The translations under genes were made by a program, and so were the position numbers. Under the pieces are notes generated by a model that searched no databases, was not told the origin of the DNA, and saw only the letters and a list, made by a program, of their open reading frames with translations. Of a stretch of 64,000 nucleotides of DNA, positions 47,420 through 56,944 are shown one piece after another (the first letter of the stretch is position 1; every line of letters starts with the position of its first letter). This stretch comes from Oscillatoriales cyanobacterium (GTDB taxonomy: Bacteria; Cyanobacteriota; Cyanobacteriia; Cyanobacteriales; Microcoleaceae): NCBI GenBank assembly GCA_004292955.1, contig RDXX01000008.1, positions 183,121-247,120 on the forward strand, read 5' to 3'.

Positions 47420-49516
47420 ATGTCTTTAAAAATACAACAACAAGAAACCCCCTGGCAGAGACTGACTGCGCGGTTGCCTGAATCAGGTAACTGGAATCAA
47501 GAAGAAGGTCTTTCGCTGCCGGAAGTAGACCAACAAAAAGCCATCATCGTGCAGATGCAGCAGCAAGTTCAGCTATCAAACTTGCTCAACGAAATTAATA
47601 ACGAAATTCGCAGCACCCTTGATATAGAACAGATTTTAACATCGGCGTGCCGATTGCTGGGGCAAGCGCTACAGTGCAGCCGCGCGAGTATTTTAGTCAA
47701 AGAATCCAATACAGAAAAAACGTTGGTCACGCGGGGAGAGTACAACGCGGGAGACTATCCCATACAACTGGGGATGAAAGTACCGATTACTGACAACCCG
47801 CACTTGGCCGCAGTCGTGTCTGGACAAGAGTCGCTAGCATTGACGAAGTTTCTGGATTTTCCGGGGTTAAATGCACAAACCCGAAAAATTGCCGAGACTT
47901 TGGAAATTAAGTCAATGCTGGCAGTCGCTACTCGCTATCAAGGTGAAGTGAATGGCATAATTGGCTTGCATCAGTGCGATCGCGAACGGGAATGGACTGA
48001 TTGGGAACGGCAACTGTTAGAAGGGGTAGCATCGCAATTGGCGATCGCGATCAATCAAGCCAAACTCTACAGCAAAACCCGCCGTCAAGCCGAACGAGAA
48101 TCTCTGCTGCGACTGATTGGCAACCAAATTCGCAGTACCCTGGATCTGGGAACTATCCTGCAAACAGCGGTGAGAGAAGTCCGCCAATGGTTGCAGTGCG
48201 ATCGGGTAATTATCTACCAGTTTGAAGATAACTGGCAAGGAAAAGTTGTCGTTGAAGATATGACAGTTCCTTGGCCTTCTATTCTAGGAGATATGGGGGA
48301 AGATAAGTGTTTTAGGGGAAATTACGCCGATCTTTACCAGCAAGGGCGAGTCAAAGCAATTAATGATATTTTTAATGCCGGTTTAGAGCCTTGTCACGTT
48401 GATTTCTTAGACAGCTTGCAGGTAAAAGCTAATCTGATCGTACCCATTGTTACATCCGGTAGCGAAGAAAATTTACTCGCTACAGCCGGAAGTCCTGTAA
48501 AATTTCCCGGTAAACTGTGGGGTTTGCTGATTGCTCACGAGTGCGGCGATACGCGAAATTGGCAGCGCCAAGAAATGGAGTTGCTGTCGCAGCTAGCCGA
48601 CCAAATGGCGATCGCGATTCAGCAAGCAGAACTTTACAGCCAAGTCCGAGAAGCTGCGGTCAAATCTCAAGCTCAAACCCAGCAATTGCAAGCCGCAATG
48701 CAAGAATTGCGATCGACTCAACAGCAATTGATTCAAACCGAAAAAATGTCTGGATTGGGGCAAATGGTGGCGGGAATTGCTCACGAAATTAACAACGCCA
48801 ACAATTTTATCCACGCTAACTTGTTTCACGCTCAAGAATATTTTAAAGTCTTGAACGAAGCTATAGAATTGTGCGGAAATGCCTGCCCAGAAGCAGCGGA
48901 GGCAATTGTCAGAATCAATGAAGAACTAGAACTCGATTACGTTCGAGATGACTTTGGCAAACTGCTCAATTCGATGCGGGAAGGCAGCAGCAGGATTAGA
49001 GCGATCGTGATGACGCTGCGAAATTTTTCTCGCTTAGATCACGCAGAATTTAAAGCTGTGGATTTGCATGAAGGTTTGGAAAGCAGTTTATTGATGCTGC
49101 AAAATAAACTAAAATCAAATATAAAAATTGACAAGCAATACGGAAATCTGCCGCCAGTCAAATGTCATGCCGGTCAAATCAACCAAGTATTTTATAATTT
49201 GATTGACAATGCCTTAGATGCGATCGCCTGGGCCGACAAACCGGGAGAATTAACGATCCGCAGTTGGCAAAGCGAGCCGGACTGGGTAACAATCTCTGTG
49301 CGCGATACAGGAAGTGGCATTCCGGCGCACATTCAAGACAAGATTTTTGACCCGTTTTTTACGACTAAACCTGTAGGAAAAGGTACTGGTTTGGGGCTTT
49401 CAGTGTGCTATCAGGTAATTGTACAAGCTCACGGCGGGCGGATTCGGTGCGTCAGTCAGGTTGGTGAAGGCACTGAGTTGATTGTGGAGTTACCACTTAC
49501 TAATCAGAAGGGATAA
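47420..49516 (+). CDS. GAF-cyanobacteriochrome (DXCF-type) histidine kinase
   Basis: The 698-residue cytoplasmic photoreceptor kinase has a plain GAF domain (about 65-215). The second GAF domain (about 240-405) has the cyanobacteriochrome signature. The canonical chromophore Cys325-His326 is in GLEPCHVDFLDSLQVKANL. The DXCF motif is Asp295-Lys-Cys297-Phe298, in GEDKCFRGNYADLYQQGR. Two Cys of this kind usually give a blue/green or blue/teal switch through phycoviolobilin; the colour is inferred. The transmitter has GIAHEINNANN (His455, Ala in place of the usual Pro) and GKGTGLGLS, both intact. It lies 415 bp upstream of flv3 on the same strand. Its response regulator is not adjacent. Confidence 0.9.
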   Translation: MSLKIQQQETPWQRLTARLPESGNWNQEEGLSLPEVDQQKAIIVQMQQQVQLSNLLNEINNEIRSTLDIEQILTSACRLLGQALQCSRASILVKESNTEKTLVTRGEYNAGDYPIQLGMKVPITDNPHLAAVVSGQESLALTKFLDFPGLNAQTRKIAETLEIKSMLAVATRYQGEVNGIIGLHQCDREREWTDWERQLLEGVASQLAIAINQAKLYSKTRRQAERESLLRLIGNQIRSTLDLGTILQTAVREVRQWLQCDRVIIYQFEDNWQGKVVVEDMTVPWPSILGDMGEDKCFRGNYADLYQQGRVKAINDIFNAGLEPCHVDFLDSLQVKANLIVPIVTSGSEENLLATAGSPVKFPGKLWGLLIAHECGDTRNWQRQEMELLSQLADQMAIAIQQAELYSQVREAAVKSQAQTQQLQAAMQELRSTQQQLIQTEKMSGLGQMVAGIAHEINNANNFIHANLFHAQEYFKVLNEAIELCGNACPEAAEAIVRINEELELDYVRDDFGKLLNSMREGSSRIRAIVMTLRNFSRLDHAEFKAVDLHEGLESSLLMLQNKLKSNIKIDKQYGNLPPVKCHAGQINQVFYNLIDNALDAIAWADKPGELTIRSWQSEPDWVTISVRDTGSGIPAHIQDKIFDPFFTTKPVGKGTGLGLSVCYQVIVQAHGGRIRCVSQVGEGTELIVELPLTNQKG

Positions 49517-49917
49517 GATTTGTCATATTATTTCCTCCGAGAACTCCCACAATAAAATTCGATCGTTGGCCCCAACGTAACAACACTTCGGAGAGTTTCA
49601 GGGCCGCCCTATGAGCGGCTAGAAACCCGGTTTCTACGAGTTTTTTGTTGGGAACGAGAAATATACGAAGAAACCGGGTTTCTGAGGTCGCGGGTGCGTG
49701 TATTTTTTTTTAGCTCGCTCGGCAAAATCATAATTTTGTCAAGACCCGATCGGTAGATTTGTGCAAAAACTGGCGTGAAGCGAATCTATCGGGTAGGGAA
49801 TCGCCCGCTGCACACATTAATAACTTTGAAGTTACTTAACAGCGTCATAAGAAATTTTATGAAGATTTACAAAAGAAACGTGTCAGAATGGAAACAATAA
49901 GGTAATGGATAACAGAC
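49517..49917. other. Intergenic region upstream of flv3
   Basis: No gene. It contains two AGAAACCCGGTTTCT-type palindromes at about 49621-49635 and 49671-49685. The flv3 promoter should be in the last 150 bp; a TTTGTGC..TGGCGTG stretch near 49757 shows nothing decisive. Confidence 0.45.
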
Positions 49918-49927
49918 AAGGAGGCAG
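49918..49927 (+). promoter_or_regulatory. Strong ribosome binding site of flv3
   Basis: AAGGAGGCAG lies 4-10 bases before the ATG at 49931. It is one of the few clear Shine-Dalgarno sequences in the window and fixes the start. Confidence 0.85.
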
Positions 49928-49930
49928 AGT

Positions 49931-51658
49931 ATGGTAGCCCTGACTGAACGAGTCCAACGCAGATTGACGGTGGAAAAGGTCGAAATTGCCTCTGATACAA
50001 CGGCAATTCGATGCCTGGACTGGGATAGAGACCGCTTTGACATAGAATTCGGGCTCAAAAACGGTACAACTTACAACTCTTTCATCATTCGCGGCGAAAA
50101 AACAGCCCTCGTAGATACCTCGCACGAGAAGTTTCGCCAGCAATATATGGACACTCTGACGGGGGAAATCGACCCGAAAGAGATTGATTATCTAATTATC
50201 AGCCACACTGAACCAGACCACAGCGGTTTGGTGAAAGATGTGCTGGCTTTGGCACCCCAGGCGATTGTCGTGGGGGCGAAGGTAGCAATTCAATTTTTAG
50301 AAAACCTGATACACCAGCCATTTGAGCGACTTGTAGTCAAAAATGGGGACAAACTAGATTTAGGAAACGGCCACGTTATCGAATTTGTGTCGGCGCCGAA
50401 TTTGCACTGGCCTGATACTATTTTCAGCTACGACAGCAAAACTCAGGTGATGTTCACCTGCGATGCTTTCGGGATGCACTACTGTTCTGACAGTACCTAT
50501 GATGAGGATTTAGCGGCGGTTGAGGAGGATTATCACTTTTATTATGAGTGTTTGATGGCTCCAAATGCTCGATCGGTACTGAGTGCAATGAAGCGGATGG
50601 CCGAGTTGGGAGAAATCGGTACGGTGGCAACCGGTCACGGGCCGCTGCTCAGGTACAATGTGGTGGAACTTACCGGACGTTACAAAAAGTGGAGCCAAGA
50701 ACAAGCTAAGGCAGAAACCACTGTAGCGGTATTTTACACTTCTGATTACGGATTTAGCGATCGCCTCGCCCAAGCCATTGCCCACGGGATTACCAAAACC
50801 GGTGTCGCCGTAGAAATGATGGACTTGAAAACCGCCGAATTGCAGGAAGTGCGGGAACTTGTCGGTAGCGCTGCGGGGATTGTGATTTGTTCGCCACCGA
50901 GTAATGGCGCTGCTGCGGAGAATGCCGAAGCTGCTATTAACACAATTTTAGTTGCAGCTAACAACAAACAATCCTTCGGTTTGTGCGAATCCGGCGGTGG
51001 CGATGACGCATCGATTTATCCGCTGCGAAACAAGTTCAAAGAGTTGGGTTTGAAAGAAGCATTTCCCAACATTTTGATTAAAGAAGCGCCGACGGAAGCG
51101 ATTTATCAAGTTTGCGACGAAGCCGGTACCGACTTGGGACAGTGGCTGTCGCGGGACAAGGCTGTCAAACAGATGAAATCCCTGGATAGCGATGTTGATA
51201 AAGCTTTGGGACGCATCAGCGGCGGATTGTACATTATTACTGCTCAAAAAGGCGAGGTTAGCAGTGCGATGTTGGCTTCTTGGGTGACGCAAGCCAGCTT
51301 TAAACCGCTGGGTTTAACTATAGCAGTTGCGAAGGATCGGGCGATCGAATCGATGATGCACGCGGGTGATAAGTTTGTACTCAACGTGCTGGAAGAAGGC
51401 AATTATCAAAGCTTGATGAAGCACTTTTTGAAGCGTTTTGCCCCAGGTGCCGATCGATTTGCCGGAGTTAAAACTCAACCTGCTACCAACGGTTCTCCGA
51501 TTTTGACCGATGCTTTGGCCTACATGGAATGCGAAGTGGTCAGCAGGATGGAACTTTCGGATCATCATATCGTATATGCTACGGTCGATAGCGGCCGCGT
51601 CTCCAATCCCGAAGCACTGCCGGCAGTTCACCACCGCAAAGTCGGCAATCACTATTAG
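49931..51658 (+). CDS. flv3: Flavodiiron protein Flv3-type (canonical iron ligands)
   Basis: The 575-residue protein helps pass electrons from photosystem I to oxygen, making water without reactive oxygen. A metallo-beta-lactamase-like domain has the canonical diiron ligands His92-x-Glu94-x-Asp96-His97 in ISHTEPDHSGLV, plus MFTCDAFG and TGHGPLL. A flavodoxin domain (TVAVFYTSDYGFSDRLAQAI) follows, then the cyanobacteria-specific flavin reductase domain (GGLYIITAQKGEVSSAMLAS). Canonical ligands mark it as Flv3 or Flv4. The next gene lacks them, and no sll0218-like gene intervenes, so flv3-flv1 fits better than flv4-flv2. Confidence 0.92.
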   Translation: MVALTERVQRRLTVEKVEIASDTTAIRCLDWDRDRFDIEFGLKNGTTYNSFIIRGEKTALVDTSHEKFRQQYMDTLTGEIDPKEIDYLIISHTEPDHSGLVKDVLALAPQAIVVGAKVAIQFLENLIHQPFERLVVKNGDKLDLGNGHVIEFVSAPNLHWPDTIFSYDSKTQVMFTCDAFGMHYCSDSTYDEDLAAVEEDYHFYYECLMAPNARSVLSAMKRMAELGEIGTVATGHGPLLRYNVVELTGRYKKWSQEQAKAETTVAVFYTSDYGFSDRLAQAIAHGITKTGVAVEMMDLKTAELQEVRELVGSAAGIVICSPPSNGAAAENAEAAINTILVAANNKQSFGLCESGGGDDASIYPLRNKFKELGLKEAFPNILIKEAPTEAIYQVCDEAGTDLGQWLSRDKAVKQMKSLDSDVDKALGRISGGLYIITAQKGEVSSAMLASWVTQASFKPLGLTIAVAKDRAIESMMHAGDKFVLNVLEEGNYQSLMKHFLKRFAPGADRFAGVKTQPATNGSPILTDALAYMECEVVSRMELSDHHIVYATVDSGRVSNPEALPAVHHRKVGNHY

Positions 51659-52006
51659 TCAGTTGACAGTTGACAGTTGACAGTTGACAGTTGACGGTTG
51701 TCAGTTGTCAGTTGACTGTTGAGTGTTGTCAAAAGCAAGAGAGAAATTAAACCCTCGAGTTTTTTGTCTTTCTTGTCTGAGTCAACACACTCCAAAGGTA
51801 TTAGTAAGGTGCGTCAGCCGAAGTTTTATTCGAGTTAATCATCAACTATCTGCTGACGCACCCTACATTTAAACACAGGACGATGCTACTGTATTTCTTC
51901 CTTTCTCCCTCTGCGTCCTCTGCGTCCTCTGCGGTTAATAAAAAAAATCTCATTCACAAAATCAACAGTTTCCCCCTTGCAAACTTAATATAGATAGGTG
52001 CAATTA
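51659..52006. repeat. CAGTTGA tandem repeat and spacer between flv3 and flv1
   Basis: The flv3 stop codon runs straight into seven or more CAGTTGA/CAGTTGT units (51659-51722). The rest holds a CTCTGCGTCCTCTGCG repeat (51908-51933) and no gene. The spacing of about 350 bp leaves room for a separate flv1 promoter. Confidence 0.85.
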
Positions 52007-53752
52007 ATGACTAATACTTTGACTCCTAGACTCGCATCTAATACCAAACCCCGCGACGTGCAGTTTGTCCCAATTGCCACAGATACCGCAGCAGTGCGAT
52101 CGCGCACTTGGGACAGACTAAAATTTGAAGTAGAATATTCCCTGCAAAGGGGGACAACAGCCAACAGCTATCTCATTCAAGCTGACAAAACTGCTTTGTT
52201 CGACCCGCCGGGAGAATCTTTCACCCAAAATTATCTGGAATCTTTGCAGAAACGGGTGGACTTGAAAATGCTGGATTACATAATTTTGGGGCATTTCAAT
52301 GCTAATAGATCCGTCACGATCAAAGCTTTGTTAGAATTGGCTCCACAAGTAGCTTTTGTTTGCACGAATCCGGCGGCAATTGGTTTGCGATCGGCTTTTC
52401 CTGAACAAGAGTTAAACATTATGATCGTTCGGGGTGAAGAAACTCTTGATTTAGGTAAAGGTCACAAATTAAAATTCCTGGCGACTCCGACTCCCCGCTG
52501 GCCTGATGAACTTTGCACCTACGATCCGCAAACTCGAATCGTGTTCACTGACAAATTTTTTGGTTCTCACGTTTGCAGCGATCAAGTATTTGATGAAGGC
52601 TGGAGCGTTTACAGCGAAGATCGGCGCTATTATTACGATTCCCTGCACGCATCTCAGGCGAAACAAGTGCTGACAGCAATGGATAAATTAGCTGATTTGC
52701 CAACAGCATTTTACGCTCCCGGTCACGGGCCGATCGTCCGTTACGGCCTCCACGAATTGAGCAATTTGTATCGGGAATGGAGCCAACAACAAAATTCAAA
52801 AGACTTGACAGTTGCTTTGATTTATGCTTCGGCTTACGGCAATACTGCTACTTTGGCGCAGGCGATCGCCAAAGGGATTACGAAGGCCGGTGTTGCTGTA
52901 GAAAGCATCAATTGCGAATTTGCCGAACCGGGAGAAATTCAAGAGGCGATCGAGAAATGTGCCGGATTTATCATCGGTACTCCGACGCTAGCCGGACACG
53001 CACCGACGCAAATTCAAACGGCTTTGGGAATTGTGTTGTCTACAGCAACTAAAAGCAAATTAGCGGGGGTTTTCGGTTCGTTTGGCTGGAGTGGAGAGGC
53101 GATCGACTTAGTGGAAGGAAAATTAAAAGATGCTGGCTATCGGATTGGATTTGAGCCGATTCGAGCCAAGTTTAAGCCGACGGCTGCGACAATTCACGAG
53201 TGCAAAGAAGCGGGAACGGATTTTGCTCAAGCTTTGATTAAGTCGCAAAAATTGCGGGCGCCGAAACCGCAGTTGACTGGTGGGAGCGATCGCACGGAAC
53301 AAGCTGTAGGAAGATTGGTAGGTTCCCTGTGTGTACTGTCGGCGCGGCGCGGGGATGTCACGAGTGCGATGTTGGCTTCGTGGGTGTCGCAAGCCACGTT
53401 TAGCCCTCCGGGTTTGACGATTGCGGTGGCTAAAGATCGATCGATCGAAGCTTTGATGTACGCCGGAGATAAATTTGTGCTCAACATCTTAGCAGAAGGG
53501 CGACAGTTGCGGAAGTATTTCATGAAAAACTTTGCTCCGGGAGAAGACAGATTTGCCGGAGTTGAAACAACAGAAGCTAGCAACGGCTGTCCGGTTTTGA
53601 CTGAAGCTTTAGCTTATCTCGAATGCGAAGTGATCGGTCGGATGGAATGCGGGGATCACTGGGTGGTTTATGCGGCGGTTGAAAGCGGTCATTTGTTGAA
53701 AAATGACGGGGTGACAGCCGTGCACTACCGGAAATCGGGGAGTCATTATTAA
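52007..53752 (+). CDS. flv1: Flavodiiron protein Flv1-type (non-canonical iron site)
   Basis: The 581-residue partner of Flv3 has the same three domains. The diiron ligand run His-x-Glu-x-Asp-His is replaced by His96-Phe-Asn98-Ala-Asn100-Arg101 (ILGHFNANRSVT), as known for cyanobacterial Flv1 and Flv2. The flavodoxin (TVALIYASAYGNTATLAQAI) and flavin reductase (GSLCVLSARRGDVTSAMLAS) parts are intact. It is expected to work as a heteromer with Flv3 under fluctuating light. I chose the ATG at 52007 (MTNTLTPRLASN); a GTG nine bases upstream is also in frame. A palindromic repeat starts 8 bp after its stop. Confidence 0.92.
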   Translation: MTNTLTPRLASNTKPRDVQFVPIATDTAAVRSRTWDRLKFEVEYSLQRGTTANSYLIQADKTALFDPPGESFTQNYLESLQKRVDLKMLDYIILGHFNANRSVTIKALLELAPQVAFVCTNPAAIGLRSAFPEQELNIMIVRGEETLDLGKGHKLKFLATPTPRWPDELCTYDPQTRIVFTDKFFGSHVCSDQVFDEGWSVYSEDRRYYYDSLHASQAKQVLTAMDKLADLPTAFYAPGHGPIVRYGLHELSNLYREWSQQQNSKDLTVALIYASAYGNTATLAQAIAKGITKAGVAVESINCEFAEPGEIQEAIEKCAGFIIGTPTLAGHAPTQIQTALGIVLSTATKSKLAGVFGSFGWSGEAIDLVEGKLKDAGYRIGFEPIRAKFKPTAATIHECKEAGTDFAQALIKSQKLRAPKPQLTGGSDRTEQAVGRLVGSLCVLSARRGDVTSAMLASWVSQATFSPPGLTIAVAKDRSIEALMYAGDKFVLNILAEGRQLRKYFMKNFAPGEDRFAGVETTEASNGCPVLTEALAYLECEVIGRMECGDHWVVYAAVESGHLLKNDGVTAVHYRKSGSHY

Positions 53753-53760
53753 GCTGCATA

Positions 53761-53830
53761 GGTACGTTGTTGCGCTTCAGCGCGCTCTTTCCTAAGATCC
53801 GGAAAGAGCGCTGAAGCGCAACAACATACC
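53761..53830. repeat. Palindromic repeat, GGTACGT copy 4
   Basis: The left arm 53761-53792 (GGTACGTTGTTGCGCTTCAG) and right arm 53801-53830 (ending GCGCAACAACATACC) are nearly exact complements. The ends match copies 1-3. It lies between convergent flv1 and the chemoreceptor gene. Confidence 0.92.
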
Positions 53831-53910
53831 TTAGCCAGCCTTTTGGTAGTTTTATATATGCTATCCTGACAATTAAACCGCACCTTACAGCTTTTTACTT
53901 CTTCCTTCTA

Positions 53911-55362
53911 CTAAGCCATTTTATTTAGTTCTGCTGCGGTTTGGTTGAGCAGTTCCGTACAAACTTTAACTTGAGCAATGCTAGTAGCAGTTTCTGTTGC
54001 TCCTAAATTAACATGGTTCATTGCTGCGAGCACTTGTTCAATTGCGATCGCCTGTTGGTTAGCATTTAGAGCAATTTGTTGATTGTTCAAAAATACCTTG
54101 TCTATCGCCTCTGCTACACCAGCAAAAATTTCTGTTGTCCCCCTAGCTTGTGTAATTCCTTGTGCTGCGGTTTTTGAACCTTCATCCGTTACCATCACCG
54201 TGTAGCCGATCGCAACTTGAATTTCTTTAGCTAGAACATTAATTTTATCGGCTGATTGTTTACTTTCATCAGCTAGTCGCCGAATTTCTGTCGCGACAAC
54301 AGCAAAACCCTTGCCGTTTTCCCCAGCACGGACTGCTTCCACAGCAGCATTAAGAGCTAACATATTTGTTTGGTTAGCGAGATCGGCTACCAGGTCAGAA
54401 ATCCCACTAATTTTAACAGTATTTTCGTTCAAGTATGTAATCTGTTTGGCGATCGCGTCTACTTTTTCTTGCAGAGTTACTATTCCCTTCATCGTCTTTT
54501 CTACAGATTGATTTCCAGACTCAGCTAGGGTTAGTGCTTGATGCGACGAGACTGCCGATGCTTCTGCTTGCTTGGCCGACAAAGACGATGCAACACTTAA
54601 CTCGTTCATCGTCGCAGTAGTTTGATTCACAGCATTAGCTTGCTGAGATATCGTGTATTCTTGTCGCTCGACTGCGGCAGTAATTTCCATGGAAGAAGAA
54701 GCAATCTTCTTGACAGATTGCACTATGGGGTTAACAATATCGCGGCTGACGATCGCAGTCAAGATTACTGCGGACAACAAAGCAAAACTCAGAGTACAGA
54801 CTAGCAAAACTGTCAAACCCTGAATATTGGCTTCAATTTCCTGATGTTTTGTTTCGCCAACTTTTCGCTGGAGTTGGATTAGTTCTGAAAAAGCCTCAAC
54901 TGTTTCGGCACCAAAAGGAGTTGTCGTAGCTGCGCGATACTCTGCTGCTTCCTTAAGTTTACCTGCTTGCTGCAACTCAAACCACTTAGGTCTGGCCGCA
55001 ATATACCTGTGATAAGCATCTTGCAGCTTATGGAAAGCAACTTGCTCTTCTGCGGTGAGTTCGCCTTTGGCATATTCTCGCAGGTTATCGTCAATTATTT
55101 TGTATAATTGTGGCTCTTCGGTCAAAATGTCCGATCGCTTGGATGGTAAAACTAGAAACTGTGGGAAGCCGTAACGCAGCTTCCACAAAGCTGACTCTGA
55201 GTTGGCTAGAGCCACCGTCCCCTTAACTTGATATGCGTACATTTTCTCCGCATCTTGTGCTAATTCAACAGTATTCCGCCAACCCACAAATCCGACTACT
55301 GCGAGTAAAGCCGTCAAAGCTCCAAAGCTAGCCAACAATTTAGCCCGAATTCCTAAGTTCAT
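53911..55362 (-). CDS. Methyl-accepting chemotaxis protein
   Basis: The 483-residue receptor has a first membrane segment (residues 8-27), a periplasmic four-helix-bundle-like sensor of about 155 residues, and a second membrane segment (about 183-207, [20 protein letters not shown]). A long cytoplasmic coiled coil follows. The signalling tip reads [20 protein letters not shown] then [14 protein letters not shown], with AVRAGE in place of the usual AARAGE. No clear HAMP domain is seen between membrane and coil, although a short [13 protein letters not shown] segment may be a degenerate one. No che genes are adjacent. It may steer gliding or type IV pili-based phototaxis; that is inference. Confidence 0.92.
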   Translation of the reverse strand: MNLGIRAKLLASFGALTALLAVVGFVGWRNTVELAQDAEKMYAYQVKGTVALANSESALWKLRYGFPQFLVLPSKRSDILTEEPQLYKIIDDNLREYAKGELTAEEQVAFHKLQDAYHRYIAARPKWFELQQAGKLKEAAEYRAATTTPFGAETVEAFSELIQLQRKVGETKHQEIEANIQGLTVLLVCTLSFALLSAVILTAIVSRDIVNPIVQSVKKIASSSMEITAAVERQEYTISQQANAVNQTTATMNELSVASSLSAKQAEASAVSSHQALTLAESGNQSVEKTMKGIVTLQEKVDAIAKQITYLNENTVKISGISDLVADLANQTNMLALNAAVEAVRAGENGKGFAVVATEIRRLADESKQSADKINVLAKEIQVAIGYTVMVTDEGSKTAAQGITQARGTTEIFAGVAEAIDKVFLNNQQIALNANQQAIAIEQVLAAMNHVNLGATETATSIAQVKVCTELLNQTAAELNKMA

Positions 55363-55997
55363 TATTTTTGCTAATTTGCAATAGAGTATTTCCTAGCAGC
55401 GCTATTAATAGCAGTTATGGACGCACCAACATTCAATAGACTTGCATGGCATTCATTAGCTCGCTTTTCTTTGAACGATCTGCGTTCATCTGCGTCGATC
55501 TGCCTTACATCTGCGGTTGACTGATATGTTAACCGCAGATACAATTCCAGTCTAGTCAACTACTGTTTCAATTGTGGCGATCGCAATCCAGGATATTTTT
55601 GGGTCAATTATGGACGCAAGAACGCCACAGATTGGCTCTTCCCACATTGGGCGCCCTCGGTTTTTACTTGTTTTTATAGAGCTATTAAGCTATAAATTAT
55701 ACTTTTATACCGCGTGTTAAGTAATGAAAAACTTTTTTAAAGGCATAATTTATTACTGTAAGGATGGATTATTCTCAGTAATTATACTGTGTGAGCCTAT
55801 TCCTAAGCGGGTGCGGAATGTGCGATCTCAAGCATGGCAATTTGCCATACCACAAAGTGCTTGTATAGCAGATTAGTGCATCCAGAATTCTTCGTCAAAA
55901 ACGTTTTTGTGTACATTCCAGCAAAGTTCGATCGCCCGTTGCGACCTTAGCTAGCTAGAATATCCAATTTGTATTCAAACCAATAACTTGCTCATCC
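55363..55997. other. Intergenic region, no gene seen
   Basis: About 635 bp. It has TCTGCGTTCATCTGCGTCGATCTGC-like fragments (from 55487, a common cyanobacterial dispersed repeat) and a GGCAATTTGCC palindrome near 55838. The minus frame at 55371-55559 runs through the repeat and is not credible. Confidence 0.45.
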
Positions 55998-56516
55998 TTA
56001 CTTTTCCTCAGCAGTCTTGGACGGCCAGAGATAGATAGCGCCAGAAATTAAAGTTAAACCCACAGAAACCCAAAACGCAATTAATGCCGGAACGTTCCAG
56101 TCTTCGGAGAGGGGAGCGATTAAAAGTGCGATCGCCACAATCTGACTCACCGTCTTCAACTTGCCCCAAATATTAGCTCCCGAAATCGTAGTTTTATTAA
56201 CACGCCACCCCGCAATTGTCAACTCCCGCCCCAAAATTAAAAACACTGCCCAAGCCGGGACTTTACCCAACTCAATCAATACTAAAAGCGGTGCGAGTAC
56301 CAACAATTTATCCACCAAAGGGTCGAGAAACTTACCCAAATCGGTAATTTGGTTCAGCTTTCTAGCCAAATACCCGTCCAGCCAATCAGTAGCCGCCGCT
56401 ACCACAAAAATCGCGGTACAAATCCAACGGCTTTGCGCGCTTGGGTCGTACAAACCGTAGAGCAGAAACGGCACTCCCAATAAGCGAGAAAAAGTAATCA
56501 AATTAGGCAAATTCAT
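55998..56516 (-). CDS. pgsA: CDP-diacylglycerol-glycerol-3-phosphate 3-phosphatidyltransferase
   Basis: The 172-residue integral membrane enzyme makes phosphatidylglycerol phosphate, the precursor of phosphatidylglycerol, the only phospholipid of cyanobacterial thylakoids. The CDP-alcohol phosphotransferase motif is complete: ATDWLDGYLARKLNQITDLG then KFLDPLVDKLL, that is, D-x2-DG-x2-AR-x8-G-x3-D-x3-D. Four or five hydrophobic helices follow (VFVVAAATDW, LLVLAPLLVLIEL, VAIALLIAPL, WVSVGLTLISGAIYL). Start MNLPNLITFSRLLGVPFLLY is typical for PgsA. Tandem repeats begin just upstream. Confidence 0.95.
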   Translation of the reverse strand: MNLPNLITFSRLLGVPFLLYGLYDPSAQSRWICTAIFVVAAATDWLDGYLARKLNQITDLGKFLDPLVDKLLVLAPLLVLIELGKVPAWAVFLILGRELTIAGWRVNKTTISGANIWGKLKTVSQIVAIALLIAPLSEDWNVPALIAFWVSVGLTLISGAIYLWPSKTAEEK

Positions 56517-56519
56517 AAG

Positions 56520-56760
56520 ACAGTTAATAGTTGACAGTTGACAGTTGACAGTTGACAGTTGACAGCTTGTCCGAAGAACGCAGTCGAAGAGTTGACAGTT
56601 GACAGCCTGCCCCCCGATCGCAGTCGAAGAGGGAGCATCTCAGTTTTGCAAGAAGCATTTTTTATGGTAGTGCGAGCGTCCCCGCTCGCACTGTAAATGC
56701 AAAACTGAGATGCCCCCGATCGCAGTCGAAGAGAGCTGGTCGTTGGGCTGACAGTTGACC
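56520..56760. repeat. Composite repeat region with nested palindrome and direct repeats
   Basis: CAGTTGA tandem units (56522-56565) are followed by two direct copies of CCCCCGATCGCAGTCGAAGA (about 56611 and 56713). Between them lies a nested palindrome, with outer arms GCATCTCAGTTTTGCA/complement (56635-56650, 56698-56713) and inner arms AGTGCGAGCG/complement (56669-56692). The inner hairpin is the core of the 31-bp repeat at 7731-7852. This looks like an element inserted into another repeat. Confidence 0.85.
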
Positions 56761-56799
56761 GAAAGAAGAAAGATGAAGGAATAAAAGAATAGTAAAAAA

Positions 56800-56840
56800 A
56801 TTAAGGGCAAGCTTTTTACAAGCTTGCCCTTAATTTAGCA
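56800..56840 (-). terminator. Rho-independent terminator of the sugar transferase gene
   Basis: On the minus strand the stem AAGGGCAAGCTT / AAGCTTGCCCTT is followed by a run of seven T. It lies about 105 bp downstream of the sugar transferase stop codon. Confidence 0.85.
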
Positions 56841-56944
56841 TTTTTTGGTAGCTGTTTAACTTTGAGCAAAACAGCTTTTAACTTAATATTCATCTAATCG
56901 AAGCTCACAAAAAACAACCCAAAACAACCGATCGACTAAATCAA

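Noticed and set aside
49931..53752. Assignment of the pair as flv4-flv2
   Set aside because: The known flv4-flv2 operon carries an sll0218-like gene between them, which is absent here. The call rests on context, and phylogeny could still change it.
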